A stretch of DNA of 64,000 nucleotides from Icerya purchasi (GCA_039619475.1 CM077115.1:477908400-477972399); one strand, 5' to 3'. Counted from the stretch's first letter, positions 32,749-44,919 are shown. Notes: generated by a model not told the origin, from the sequence alone. Program-made: numbers and translations.

Positions 32749-32830
32749 CCCGTACTACTGGCCATTGTAGCAGTTTATAGTACGGGCTATTATTGTAATG
32801 AAATAAATAAATTATTATTATTATTATTAC
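32749..32830 (+). other. LINE 3' stem-loop and (TTA)n tail
   Basis: An eight-base stem, cccgtact with agtacggg, is followed by a short spacer and a TTA repeat tail. A very similar arrangement ends the minus-strand fragment at 34567-34740. Confidence 0.75.
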
Positions 32831-32835
32831 AAACT

Positions 32836-34560
32836 GAAATATTAAAATGTAAAGGCGAAAAATTAACGTAAAAGTTACTAAGTAAAAGTTAAATGCGACA
32901 GCGAAGAAACAGAAATTATTTATCTAAATAGATAACAATGAAGCGATCTCACCGGTCTGCCGAAACAAATGATTACCGAGCTGATAATAGGAACGCAACG
33001 CAAACAAGATAACGATAAAACTTCTTTATTGTTAATGACAGCTTATGTTATTTGTATTAAATTTACACATATTGATGATAATTGTTTTCAATATATGAAA
33101 GTATTGACCTCGCATATCATTTAATAGGCTCAACAATTTTTGTACGCTTTAGTTTAATGTAGTATAATTTGCCAATCGATTTTTACGATAGATTTTAAAT
33201 AATATTTTTTATTTAAGGATTTATAATGAACAGAAGCGAAGTACATGATTAGTGGATTAATAATTGCATTTAAATATAATTTCTTTATGGAATAATTTTT
33301 TTTAGGCGCATTAACTACGGACGTTAACGTAGCGCGAGTGAAATTTTTGAAATTGTCAATGTGCGTCAGTAGGAAGGAACCCAGTTCTTTACGAACGAAA
33401 TACCACAGCCTAACCAACTACGCCGCGGTAGCTGGCAAACTCGGGTTGATTGGATTGTTGCTTTTAACGTAAATAATAAAAAGTAAAAAAGAATTCATTT
33501 AAATTAATAAATTTATCGCGGAACATAAGAAGTCTAATAAAGGAAGAACGTGGGAGCGAGGGAACTGTTTCGGTAAAAAATTCTACACATTTCTGTCTTT
33601 TAAAAAGTGGTCATGATTAATTGTCGATTTGGAGAAAAATATTCGAAACCAGAGATGACATTGGCTATCTCTGAAAATAATAACGAACCGAGCGTTAGAC
33701 GTAGTGCAACTTTGTTTTTTCGTTAATAGTGTAACGCACATCAAACAACAACAAAAATGTCGTGGAATTTGTGGAATGATTGTGGTAGATATCCATGTAC
33801 TTTATTTTCTCCTCAGCTAAAATACGAGTACTTCCTTTTATTTGAAGTTATTGAAAACAACCTTAAACACGTTATACATTATACACTGTACAGGTTGTAA
33901 ATGAATAAAATAAACGTATATAATTTCGGAAAAACGTGGTAAGAGCGAAAATGTTTATATGAGATCTTGTTGTCGGTCAGGAATGAATATGTTATACTAG
34001 GTGGTCCCACCCCAAGTGAAAGGCCCACCCCATTGACAGAAATTACTGTGACTAGTCATCAACATAAAACAAAGAAATAAATAATCGAAAAAAGACATAG
34101 TTTCGAAAAGGCGGTTGGAAAGTCAATGGCTGTTTTACCTTTCTCCAGAATTATTTTTTTTGGCTTTTCTCGATTGTGGCAGAAATATTAGTAAAAAATA
34201 AATTGTCGTTAATATTACGGTCGCGTTGTCGGTTACTTAATTCGGTAAAAAATCTTCGGGAACGTGAATTTCCAAGTAAGAAACATTGCGGAACTTCAGC
34301 AGAAGTAAAATTTCGACATACCGAATTAAAGCATTATACGGATCATCGATTGCAGTCTCGACCACTCGAAGCATATCGGAGGAGCGTCAATCCAACGGAC
34401 TACGGATCACCGCCGACAACAGTGATACACGTGAAGTTTTATATTACCTTTAAATAATCCTTTTTATACTTGACAATTTATTGATTCAGCGGTCGGTCGG
34501 TTAACAAAGATTGGTGTAGGCAAGTGTGTAATATAGATTTTAAAACCAACTATATACTAT
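32836..34560. other. mostly empty; possible RT thumb remnant at 33154-33417
   Basis: A minus-strand frame at 33417-33154 includes LNAIINPLIMYFASV, which loosely resembles the LY-AII-P-I-YGA segment after LINE RT. It is too weak to assign to a family. The rest is AT-rich with no gene. Confidence 0.3.
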
Positions 34561-34566
34561 TTTTCA

Positions 34567-34740
34567 TCAAAGATAATAATAATAATAATTTAATAATATT
34601 TATTTTACGTCCACAGTATTTACGAGATCGTGGCGGCATCTCTGAGGACGTAACTAAACTAAACGGCACCGCTGGTGGGGATCTAAACTAAAAATTAATA
34701 ATAACGTTACAGTGTTCAGTTAGATTACCATGCTGTTTAT
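34567..34740 (-). mobile_element. 3' tail of a LINE with TTA-type tail
   Basis: Read on the minus strand, a stem acgtcc/ggacgt encloses about 33 bases and is followed by an A/T spacer and a (TTA)n tail at 34583-34567. The layout matches the end of the element at 32830. Coding sequence is absent, so it is a short 5'-truncated copy or a related SINE. Confidence 0.4.
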
Positions 34741-34744
34741 CTTT

Positions 34745-35765
34745 TTCTATTTTATTTCTGCCTTTTCGGATTGGTCCCCCCGGATTGGCTGTATCTGTAT
34801 TTTGATTTGTTGAAATGAAACGACGATATCAATAGAAATAGACGAAGAACTAAGTAAACTACAGGTTTAGCATTAATATAATTAACATTGTTGGTGTAAA
34901 AAAAAGTTAGTTTTGAGTCGGTGGACTTTCAGAATCGAAGTACATGGAACATGTCGGAAACGTAGCATCGTCTGCAGAAGGCGAGCATGTTCGCTTAAGC
35001 ACGCATGTAGCATCAGCAAAAGGAATCTAATATCGAATCCGTTTAATTTAATTGCATTTCGACTAAGAGTTTCTAGCAGAGAACAAGTTTCCTGATGAAC
35101 GATTGTCTTTGATAATTTCGCTGACTGATGTTTTAGTTCGTTCAGCAAGCGAGCAATTCCGAAATGTTTCTCTTCATGCATATATATATATATATTACAA
35201 TGAAACGCACGTAGTATATGAATCGACATTAAAATTCGATCGGTTAGGTAATTTTAATAAGAATAGCTTCGAAATTCAAGGCGACAATTAATAATAATTC
35301 AATCTAGTCAGTCAGCTTTGACAGTTTCGGCTCATATTATTCTTCGGTACTGTTGAATTTAATTATGCCCGTTTCCTATTTGTTTCTGGTTTTCGCTTTT
35401 TTTTTTTCACTTTAATCGATAGTCGTTCATTTTTTAATATGTGTAAATTGAACTAATCGGTTTGATTCGTACGCTAAATATGGATGAACGCAAATTTAAC
35501 CATGAAATGCGTAATTTTCAAAAAAAATCAGATATCGCGTATTCTTTTTAATACAAAAATGTGTTTCTCTTTTTCCTTTCAATGCACAGAGGCGGGATGC
35601 ATATCTTTTTACAATTTAAATTTACAAATAATCATGACTTTGAATACAATTAACGTGCAATTTTACTACAGTCATCAATACAACTTTATTCAGTTAAGTT
35701 TAAAGGTTTTGTCTAAGATATATTACTGGAAATGTCATTTCTTCCCCTGTTTCTTGTCTCCAAAT
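34745..35765. other. no gene supported
   Basis: AT-rich, with a short (AT)n tract at about 35176-35196. Frames at 34882-35774 lack recognisable motifs. Confidence 0.4.
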
Positions 35766-36020
35766 GGAGACTAACATTTGCCCTTTTTATTTATTGGAAG
35801 AAATATTTTGGCTGATAGATTCTTATTGAAATTTTGTAATTATCGCTTTCCCGCATTAGTCGCTGATCTAAATAGAATTACTACGCAGTGGAGGTTTGTT
35901 TCTTCTAAACTGCCTGTCCTGGCTAAGCGATTATCCCCTTATATTACAGATATATAGCCCAGCACTTATTCCAATAGTTCCCCGGCTTGTTATTTCAATT
36001 TACCCTATGAAATTAATTAT

Positions 36021-36541
36021 TTGAAATTGGACATTGATGATTATCTTTTCAAACAACTGAGAGATATACAGTTTTCTTCGGGTTTAATGAATGCTTGGTT
36101 TGGCAAATTAGTATCTAGACAGTATAGTGACTTTATTCAGATATTTACAGATGGGGTTCTAAAGCTCAGGTGTACAACGGACCACCGGATGGTGCTGCAT
36201 TATTATTTGCTGGGGGTTTATTAAAAAAATTTAGGCTTCCGCCTATGTCGTCGGTTTTCACGGTCGAGCTGCTGACTATCGATAAAGCATTAGGAACTAT
36301 ACTCAACACATGTATTACAGGCCAAAAATATTTTTTAGTATGTACCGACAGTTTAAGTTCGCTTAAGACGTTGGGTAACAGTGACTTTAATTATAAATGT
36401 CATCCTTTCATTTACGAAATCAAATATAAGTGTGCAAATCTACTCACCAAGGGTGTACAAGTAAGTTTCTGCTGGGTGCCTGGTCATTGCGGTGTTGGAA
36501 TGAATGAGGCTGCCGATGCCGCAGCGAATGTTGCTGCATAG
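36021..36541 (+). pseudogene. LINE RNase H domain, one frameshift
   Basis: The first frame contains QIFTDG (first catalytic Asp), then a frameshift near 36165 leads to GPPDGAALLFAGG. SSVFTVELLTIDKAL supplies the Glu, YFLVCTDSLSSLKTL the second Asp, and CWVPGHCGVGMNEAADAA the His and last Asp. All catalytic positions survive although the frame is broken. It resembles RNase H of I/Nimb-type insect elements. Confidence 0.8.
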
Positions 36542-36543
36542 GA

Positions 36544-37029
36544 TTGGAGGGTGAATTGTCACCATTTATTCCTTCATCAGACCTTTATTCTAAGGGTAAA
36601 GTTGATAGTAAGCCGGAATGGATTGAGTTTATTAATAGTCAGAACCAAGGCAAATACTACCACATGGTTCAGTCAGAGCTCTCCTCTAGCCCTTGGTATT
36701 ATTCCATTCCGGAATCTATTCCCGATCGACTCATTCGTAAATATGCGGTTACTATTTGTCGACTGTGTATGGGTCATTCGCGGATAGTTCTGAATTTTTC
36801 TGACCGAGTTGACGGTGTACTATGCAGTGATCATCACGCATCAAATTTCTTGGAGGGCATTAATCATTTGCTGTTTAATTGTAAGAAATATGAACATTAC
36901 CGTAGATCGTTTTGTGAACAATTAATTGGGTTCTTTCCTCCGTATACTATTTATAGTCTCCTGTGCCAGAACAACCAGGTCCTATATATTTTGTTTAAAT
37001 TTATTTTATTAAACGACATCCAAATTTAA
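36544..37029 (+). pseudogene. LINE ORF2 C-terminal domain
   Basis: This 161-codon frame follows the RNase H after a stop. It has KPEWIEFINSQNQGKYYHMV, then SSSPWYY, RLIRKYAVTICRLCMGHSRI (the R-R-GH block) and a Cys/His region ending INHLLFNCKKYEHYRRSF (HLLFNC motif). The region is standard at the end of I-clade ORF2. The frame is open to a TAA, so decay here is modest. Confidence 0.75.
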
Positions 37030-37524
37030 CAACATACACTTATTTATTTTATTAATTAATTACTCTATGCAACTCTTGATAATACGTGTTCTATTATCCT
37101 AATTCTTGATGCCCTGTCATGTTCGGGAAACCCAACGCTTCTCGAACTCGACTTGGACAGTTTTTCCTTTGTTATGATTTTGTGCAGATATTCGTGGACT
37201 ATGCTGAAGCATTGGTGGCCATGATTGTTTGTTATAATTATTGTGTATGATGATTGTAATTCCTATTTTATTAATTTTCTGGTTAGGCAAGTTCAGGTAA
37301 TGTACCTTGGACTCAGTCTCGCCAATTTCTCCTTTCTAAAGATTTTATTCAGCCTCCGTGGGTAATGTTAAACATTTACGGCCATGGTTGTCTGTTTATA
37401 ACCTTTTTCCCAATTAAATATTATGTATCCTTCATTAGTTGGCAGTATTCTCATATTAAATGATTGGTGGCTAAATGGCTTGATAGTTAACTAAAGCCGG
37501 GCCATAAAAAAAAAAAAAGAAAGT

Positions 37525-38335
37525 TTAAAGGTTATATTAATATATTGATTAGTTATAAAAATTGGCTTATTATAAGTATTTGATGTGTCCAATGGTATCC
37601 TGCTGAAAATATTTTATGTATGCATGTGTATAGAACTCTTTTAATATATGTTCAGCGTGTTTTAATTTTATAATTATTTTTCTGTTTTTTATTTGGTCAT
37701 AATAAAATTCATTAAACAGTTTAAATTTAGTATTTATTATCGCAATTAAGAGGACTCCCCTCCGAGAGTCCAGAGAATGTCCCCCTGACGGAATTTGAAG
37801 AATCGAATTCTCACACGTCTGCCTTACTAAAGGAAAACTTTCTCTGTAAATTCTACGTCTGATATTTATAAAAGAGCTGATTTCAATATACACATATATA
37901 CGTGTATGCATATGATGTATACATGCATATACATACATGTACATATACATATACTTTCTTGGGGAAAAAATTCATTATTTAAACTAAGTAAAAAACACCC
38001 CTAAAATGCCGATACAGTAAAACGTTTTAAACAGGTCTTGAAAGAATTACAAAAACCGATACGAGTTACAAAACGGAATTATTATTTCCGAAAATTACAG
38101 GACTACACAATGATAATCTTAAAAATACTGGACTTTAATTAAAAATGTAATAACAAAAAGTTTGTGCTAAAGAAGATTCAAATTAACGATTCGTTGTTGA
38201 CAGTAGATGACAATTAATTTATGATATCCAATTATCCAATCATTTTAGTAATTATTTCTTAAATATAGTTGAAATGATAAAAATTAAGACTAGTTCCGAC
38301 ATAAACATTTCAAACACATTCAATCGCAGTTGCAA
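37525..38335. other. no gene; simple repeats
   Basis: AT-rich flank with a variable (CATA)n-type tract at 37888-37955. Chance minus-strand frames (37570-37950) are artefacts of this repeat. Confidence 0.5.
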
Positions 38336-39205
38336 TTCATTCGGATTTATTGAGTTCTTTAGAAATGAAATTAGAAGTGCTATAATGTCTTTGCCGAACA
38401 AGCATTCGTGTGGTTTTGACGGTACATCTGTTATCATGATAAAGGAGAACATTGATTTCTTCGTAAATCCGTTAACTTATTTAATAAACGATTCTTCCCC
38501 ATTAAATCTGGCATATTCCCAGACGTCTTAAAATTGACTCTAGTTTATAAAGGCGAAAGCACTTCAGATATATCTAACTATAACAGGCCAATTTGTTTAT
38601 TGTCAACCTTCTCAAAAATCTATGAAAACTGTCTAAAAGAAAAAATGTTATCCTATTTGCATAAAAATAAATTTTTCAGTAAAAACCAATATGGTTTTTT
38701 ACAACGTAAATGTACAAATGATGCTTTGTTCGGTCATACTACATCCATATCAGAAAATCTGGATTATGACCGTTCAGTGGCTGCAGTTTATTTCGATTTT
38801 TGCAAAACATTTGATGTGGTCGATCATAAAATACTCTTAAACAAGCAATATACACGTGAGTTTCGGGGTATTATATATGATTGGTTTAAATCATAGTTAA
38901 CAGGTAGAAGGTTTGTTACAATAATAAATAATACCCTTAGTGTTAGTGTCATACAGGAGAATGGCGTACCATACATAGTGTTCTGGGTCCAATCTCTTTT
39001 CTTATTTATGTAAATGATCTATGCAATTTAAAAGTATCAGAGAAATTTTATAGCTATGCAGATGATACCGTTTTTATTGTTAGTTCCAGATTCCCAAATA
39101 TTTTGCAGTAACTAATTCAGAATGATTTGAATAGAATACGCAACTGGATGACTGCAAATTCTATTGGATTAAATGTAAAAAAAAACAAAATACGTAATAT
39201 TTAGT
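38336..39205 (+). mobile_element. CR1/L2-like LINE reverse transcriptase fragment
   Basis: RT motifs appear in order: FFRNEIRSAIMSLPNKHSCG, frameshift, SDISNYNRPICLLSTFSKIY, FSKNQYGFLQRKCTNDALF, AAVYFDFCKTFDVVDHKILL, IIYDWFKS-stop-LTGRRFV, a damaged GVPQGS-LGP block (NGVPYIVFWVQSLF), then FYSYADDTVFIV with the catalytic YADD at about 39056-39067. The VDHKILL and Y-DWF-SYL-R pattern is typical of CR1/L2-type RTs. Both ends are missing and stops are present. Confidence 0.8.
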
Positions 39206-39209
39206 CATT

Positions 39210-42008
39210 TACCTCAACACAGGTGGGATCGCTTAAGAATTCTGTGGGAAGATAATATATTTATAGAAAGTCGTTCAGTGATTATGTTTGCATTTTGCAT
39301 CTCCTAAAAAGTTAACATAAAATTTTTTTTAAAAAAAAAAATACAGGCTCTAAGATTTACTCTAAAAATTTAATAAAAACATAAAAGAAATAATGATCAT
39401 CTGATAAAAAATAATATACTTCAGAGTAACGAACCTTTTAAGGAGATATTATAATTGTTCTTAAACAATATTACTACTTCCTTCCCGTCTACGTTTCTGC
39501 CATCGGTGTAATATTTTAAGGTAGTCACGTTACAGCGATAAAAAATTTTCCGAAGCGATTACCTTTTTTCACATTACTATTGAGTATCTCTATGTTCATA
39601 TTCATCGGTAATAGTGTCATCGCTGTCGGTACACTTTCGAATAAACCAAGACTCATTAAAGTCGGTTTAAATAATTAAAAGTTATTCGTAAAGAAACAAT
39701 AACAAAAGAAAAACAAAACAAAACAAAACATGTAACGAATAAATAACCTCTTTTATATACTTGTTTTTTTTAAAGTCGGTAAAAAGTGATACCCTTACAC
39801 TCATTATAGTAGACAACAAACTGGAAACAGATAGGTATTCGCGATGAAATATACTCATAATATTTATATGGTAATCTTAAATATCGCGCCAATTAAATAA
39901 AATCGGGGTCACTGTAGGGAGACTTGATGATAATTTTTTAATAATATAGTTTTGGCTTCTGAACATACTATTTTTAGTTTTAGAAAATAGCCTAATGTAT
40001 ACGAAATTCATTTATTTCGATTGATTGTGAAACTCATCAGTAGGAGGGCTTTGGTCGATTTGCAAGTTCAGAATAGATTCGAGAAATGTTCGAGTACCTA
40101 ATAATTTACGTGCTTCTAATGTGCGCTGAAAATCAAACGTTTTGGCCAGATAAGAAATCACACGAATTTGCAACATTTACTTGCTGTAAATGAATTTTTG
40201 TTTTCCTCTTTGCTTCCCATTTTGCGCGGCCCTGAAAATTTTCGGTCCCATTTCATCATATTCTCGTACACCTGATAATTAAACTTTAGCGCGTTACTCC
40301 GTCCCATGCCTCCTGTTGAAGTAATATTTTTCGAATTCAAAAAATTAATTAAAATCCCGGTCGACCACGAAAAATAATTAAAAATTTAATTTTCGAAAAG
40401 ACAACAAACCGTCTATCTTTACGCCGTGATAAACATTTTGATGGCGAGCGAATGTTTAAAAATTTCATTCGCAACATTGATAAGATATTATCTTTTGCGG
40501 GCACATTTTATTCACTCCCCTTGTCCCCCCCCCCCCCCCCCCCGTGAAAAGGTAAAGTATTTTGCGGCTCTATTCGGCGACAATTGATGTTTGAGAAACG
40601 AGAGGCCTCTAATAATGAGTAATATAATGAACATATAATTATCCGCTACAACATTTTATTAACGAAATAACAAAAACAGCAGGTGCGCGGAGTGGGGTAC
40701 AATGATAAATAATGTGCCAGCGACGAAATCAATTAACTCGGTCATTTACAATGAGAAGAACTTTATTCCCCGATTTCCTTGCATAGCGGTGAACTATTAA
40801 TTATTTTCGTTCATGAAGACGAGCGCGAATAAATAAAAATGAATTAATTAAATCACACGAGATTGTAGTTGACAGTTCTCTCTCTTGGTGCGGTTATTCA
40901 AGTGGATTATTCTTTGTGAGATAGTTTTTCCAATTTAAGGAAGAATGACGGCGCGGTGTGTACGATCGCGCTTTTAAAATATCCCGTTTTACGAATTTTA
41001 ATTGAAAAAACAACAATCGAGATTTGTAGAAGAAAAAAGGTCAGATAGGAAAGAAATGAAGAAAATCGAGCCCATCATCCGGTTCGGTCACCCAATAAAT
41101 ATGATGGGAAGTATTACAGATTGTCCCTCGTTTCGACCTTTGATTTTCTATCGTTTTGTAGAGAAGTTTCACAATCTGTCCAACTTTTCTCCTTCAGCTG
41201 TTGTTCTTCTCTATTTTTCCTCCACTTGATTCCGGTGTCGTCACATCCATATTGTCTGTATATTTTGACTTTTTTTTTTTTTTTGTTCTATCCGAATATG
41301 GTTCTCATCTTTTCTCTTTAACTAAAACTACGCGTTTCCTTGAGGCCTTTCAATTTATCGTAGTTGCTTCGATTCCCCCTGAACGGTACGCTTCTCTTTT
41401 TCTAATTTACACTTTATCGCCTCAAATGTATACAGCTCTTTTAATTTTCGAATATTCGATTAAATCTGAAATTTTTAAGTAAGTAAATGAAAAGGGCTTT
41501 ATATAATATGCTTTTACGTAAATCAAAATGGAGAATAAAAAAAATATAACAAAAAGATACGGCTACAAGAAAAGAGTCACTTAGTAAACGAGCTGCTGTC
41601 ATGTCGTGTTTGAAAATGGTTCTTCTTCCGGAACCACGTAATATTGGCCAACTACTGGTAAGAGCCGGTATCACTAGGACGAATCTTAAAAAGTGAGAAT
41701 ACTTTAGACGCCAAAATATATATTTCTCTTTTTCTTTACCTCTTAATGGTTATGTACTAGTGTAAATTCATGTTTATTTTAAAAATTCTTCTTTTTTTTT
41801 TTTTTTTTTTTTTCTTTCGCAACATAGTGCTGTCTGAAGATGTCATCGGGCTGTGTCAAAAATCACGATCTATTCTCTTTTATAGAAAAATATTAAATTT
41901 ATAGCATCAACTTTTCGATTAATGGAAACATTTCGTATTTAAAAACAATTCTTATACAAATAGCGATTACAAAAAGATTAAACTGGAGATTTAAACGCGT
42001 TTATGTAT
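39210..42008. other. no gene; simple tracts and a weak dispersed-repeat module
   Basis: A diverged R2 module (aaagtcggtaaaaagtgata) lies at 39720-39795. A 19-base C run sits at 40525-40543 and a 22-base T run at 41792-41813. Short frames at 40158-41674 look like noise. Confidence 0.45.
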
Positions 42009-42016
42009 AATTTACA
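42009..42016. other. hAT target-site duplication, left copy
   Basis: aatttaca, identical to the right copy at 44172-44179. Confidence 0.9.
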
Positions 42017-44171
42017 CAGTGGCGGCTCGCGCACGTGAACACCCTGGATTCAACTTTAAAAAAGTATAATCCAATGTTTGTATTTATATTTATTATTTAC
42101 ATATCGCTATTAGTAAAATTAATGTAAAAAATAAATTGATTTTACATTTTTAAAAAGTAACTAAATTTTGTCCTGAATTCTTTTAGTGTGAAGGCTACTT
42201 GTAGCACGTGCGATCGAAAACCATGTAAGTATAATGTAGTAGTGTGTCAGAAAGATAAAAATGATGTTGTGTTAGTGCATGTGTTATATCGGCTTGATGG
42301 AGTACACTCAAATTGTGAACCAAACGATAGGCGTTGTTTTTGCAAGATTATATTTTGTAGGTGGGTAGTATTTTAATGAAGTGAATTTGATTATAAACAG
42401 AATTAATCGATAAATTTTTATAAAACGACTATATGTTTACATTTTTTTATTGCTTATACCTATATTTGGATTTTGAGGGAAATGTAAAGTTTGATTGGAG
42501 TATATTTATATAGTTATTTTTACTTTTATTTTATAAGAAAAGTGTATTACTGCATCTATATTATATCTGTTGCGTTATTGCTTTGCATACATATACAAGT
42601 TAGTACAATATTGTACATTTAAAAACAGTTATGTGTTTAAAATTACCGTGATTCTATTTGTCAACATTATAATTTCCAAATATTGAAATACAGTAAAAAT
42701 TGGTTATGATGGCATACCAATTAGTATTTAGCTTTGAAAGATTTATGCAGATGAATTTAACAAAAACATCATCCCCGATCTTGTTCAATGAAGAAATGAA
42801 ATTTATACAAACAGAACAGATACACCGTTATTTTTTGTTCTGCTTATTTTGTTAGTGTAACATGTAAAATGCTTATTATAAATATAACATTGATGAAAAC
42901 CTGTGGTAAGACCATTGCAAAAAGTCTTAGAAAAAGATATACTCATTTTGTTATAATAAAAAATCGAAAAATTACAAATTTCTTCAAAAGTAAGAAAATA
43001 TCAAACCACTTTCGTTTTGGTACAGTTTCTTTTCTCTTAATGCTGATTTAAATTTTTTTATTATCATACTTTTATGTACAAAAAAGAAAGTGTAATGTTC
43101 GTATTTTTGACTAAGAAATATGTGTAGTTATAATTATAAATAAATGATTGCTTATTCAGCGTAATTTATGCTATAAAATATTTCATGTCAGTTTTGTAAC
43201 GAACTGTTCATTAGTAGTAAATTTTGGACATTAAAAAATTTTAATGCTTTATTTGATATGGGATATAACGATCAGATTATACACCTCCTTGAATGTTTTT
43301 ATAACTGATTTCTACTGTATTTTATAATTTGTCATTTTATTATACTCTTTTTGGTGAGATGTGCATTATGTAAAACTGACACTGTTCAAGATGTTGGCTG
43401 GATATTTTAGCATAAAAATTTAATTGTTTTTCTTTTTAAGCAAATTCAAAATAATTGTAATAATTGATAAATTAAATGATAATAATAAAATATAAATATT
43501 ACATAGACTTAAAAAACAATAACAAACATTTTGCAAAATTTTAACTTTTGTTTGTTTTTTAATGTACTTAAAATAAAAATATGTAACGAGTTTTCACGGT
43601 TCATATTATTAAAATTAAAATTAAAATTTTTGATAGAAACCACATCACTATTAAAAATACTACTAACGTTTTGAATATGTACACACAGTCGATGATTGGG
43701 ACCACAGTTTAGTTTTTAATGATGTACCGGATATGTTCATTCGAATATTTTTAATAGTGCCGTAGTTTCTACCTAATATTGTAATTTTACTTAAGGATAA
43801 AACGTGCTAATTATATTCTCACTGAGTTTTTCGACACTAAAACGAATTAAAATATTTTTACGTAGCACCCTGTGTGAAGATAGGCTAAATGCTTTAGCTA
43901 TGTTATCAATTGAAAAAGAAATGTTCCACAATATTCCTAATTTTCATGAAACTGTTATAGATTTTTTTTTCTTTAAAGAAAGATAGAAGAATAGATTTAG
44001 TTTACAAGACTTTTAACTAAAAATTATTAATATTATGCGCACACAGACACCGGCACATGCATACATACATACATATATAGTTTTTGATAAATTTTTTTCA
44101 ATAAATATTTGTGTAATATTTAATATATTTAATTGTGAACCTCCACTTCTGTTACTCACGAGCCGCCGCTG
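42017..44171 (+). mobile_element. hAT transposon with 8-bp target-site duplication, internally decayed
   Basis: The element starts cagtggcggctcg and ends, inverted, cagcggcggctcg (12 of 13 bases match). It is flanked by perfect 8-bp direct repeats aatttaca at 42009-42016 and 44172-44179, the hallmark of hAT insertion. Length is 2155 bp. Near its right end the plus strand encodes the hAT C-terminal dimerisation region (43804-43986). The interior is extremely AT-rich and otherwise lacks a transposase-length frame, so the copy is non-autonomous. Confidence 0.9.
43804..43986 (+). pseudogene. hAT transposase C-terminal dimerisation region
   Basis: The frame reads SFSTLKRIKIFLRSTLCED, then RLNALAMLSIEKEM and PNFHETVIDFF, ending at a stop. 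This matches the ERSFS-LKRIK-YLRSTM-RL-ALA-LSIE core of hAT dimerisation domains, closest in feel to the Tip100/ZMYM-like group common in insects. Upstream, the RNase H-like catalytic core is not recognisable; a frame at 42188-42376 is Cys-rich but unassigned. The domain lets transposase multimerise on element ends. Confidence 0.85.
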
Positions 44172-44179
44172 AATTTACA
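44172..44179. other. hAT target-site duplication, right copy
   Basis: aatttaca, identical to the left copy at 42009-42016. Confidence 0.9.
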
Positions 44180-44333
44180 TTTGTAAGAATTCAAAAATAA
44201 ACATTTTTAGCTCTGATAATAATATCGACATAAACGTCTAGAAGAGGTCTGTTAATTATTTTGCTACTTCGCCGTCGATGCACCTTTTGTAACTTGTTTG
44301 ACCCACTCAACGCTAAATGAATAAATATATATA

Positions 44334-44918
44334 TAGGGAGGCCCAAATAAATGGATCATATTTCAAGTCGCGCTAAACTCACTACTGGAAGATATAGAGA
44401 AGCAAACAAAAAATGTTTTAGTAGCTGAAAGTATCAATTTTTATTCGATAAAATTGTTACAAAATTACATGTTAACGTTTTAAATATAATTCCGGACCAC
44501 TTTTTACACAATCAATCGTTTTTTAAAACATAAAAACACTTTTTGCAACTTATAGCGGCCAGTGGGGTTTGTTTCTCGCACGATATTGTCCCGCAGCTGG
44601 TTTAATGTCTTTGGTTTATTTTCCAACACCTTTGACTTTAAGTTTAGCCCCAGAGAAAATAATCACAGGACGACAAATCAGACTAAGCACGGTGGCCGCT
44701 CCAATTCCATACCTTTCAAAATTATGCGGTTACCAAAAGTAGGTTTCTAAAATGAACACGCGTTGTTCGGCACTCGACTGTGACATTGTGAAAATAACCA
44801 AAGGGGATAAAAATTGACACTGCTGGCTACCGGAATTCGCTTTGTTTACCTTTTTATCGTTTCCTAGTAGCGAGTTTAACGCAACTTGAAATATGATCCA
44901 TTTATTTGGACCACTCTG
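44334..44918. mobile_element. mariner-type deletion derivative (MITE) with ~50-bp terminal inverted repeats
   Basis: The left end (44334-44385) and right end (44866-44918) are inverted copies. They share ccaaataaatggatcata, tttcaagt, gcg and taaactc, and differ at about 7-8 of 50 positions. The element is 585 bp. On the minus strand the middle retains a transposase C-terminal trace, LKSKVLENKPKTLNQLRDNI, similar to the LKSKVY-NKP-TL-ELR-NI tail of mariner/Tc-like transposases. It is non-autonomous. Confidence 0.8.
44562..44750 (-). pseudogene. transposase C-terminal remnant inside the MITE
   Basis: On the minus strand, in shifting frames, sequence corresponding to a SPDLSPLDFFLWGYLKSKVY-type tail is recognisable as FSLGLNLKSKVLENKPKTLN. 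The upstream catalytic core is deleted. Confidence 0.5.
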
Positions 44919-44919
44919 A

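Larger units (their letters stand above)
30525..32835 (+). mobile_element. 5'-truncated Jockey/I-type LINE with near-intact ORF2
   Basis: The element enters in the endonuclease-RT linker (frame open from 30525, reading KAAKDLVEYRKLRAKARFVF then ESWKKFTSQI). It runs through the RT and C-terminal domain to a TAG at 32688-32690. A 3' UTR contains a stem-loop (cccgtact/agtacggg, 32749-32786), followed by a (TTA)n tail (32801-32830). It lies head-to-head with the minus-strand LINE whose 5' end is at about 30480. The unbroken frame suggests it is the youngest LINE in the window. Confidence 0.9.
35775..37520 (+). mobile_element. 5'-truncated I-clade LINE (RNase H and C-terminal domain)
   Basis: Coding remnants begin with IGRNILADRFLLKF, the post-RT block before RNase H, and run with one stop (about 35956) and frameshifts to a TAA at 37027-37029. 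The 3' UTR of about 480 bases ends in a stem (ggctt/aagcc) and an A-rich tail at 37507-37520. It is a different family from the G-poor I copies, judged by its C-terminal sequence. Confidence 0.75.

Noticed and set aside
37570..37950. 126-codon minus-strand frame starting MYMYMYVY
   Set aside because: The start is a translated TATG/CATA simple repeat; no conserved motif follows.
41792..41813. T run as a possible LINE or SINE tail on the minus strand
   Set aside because: No element body was recognised on the minus strand to its right, so it is treated as a simple repeat.
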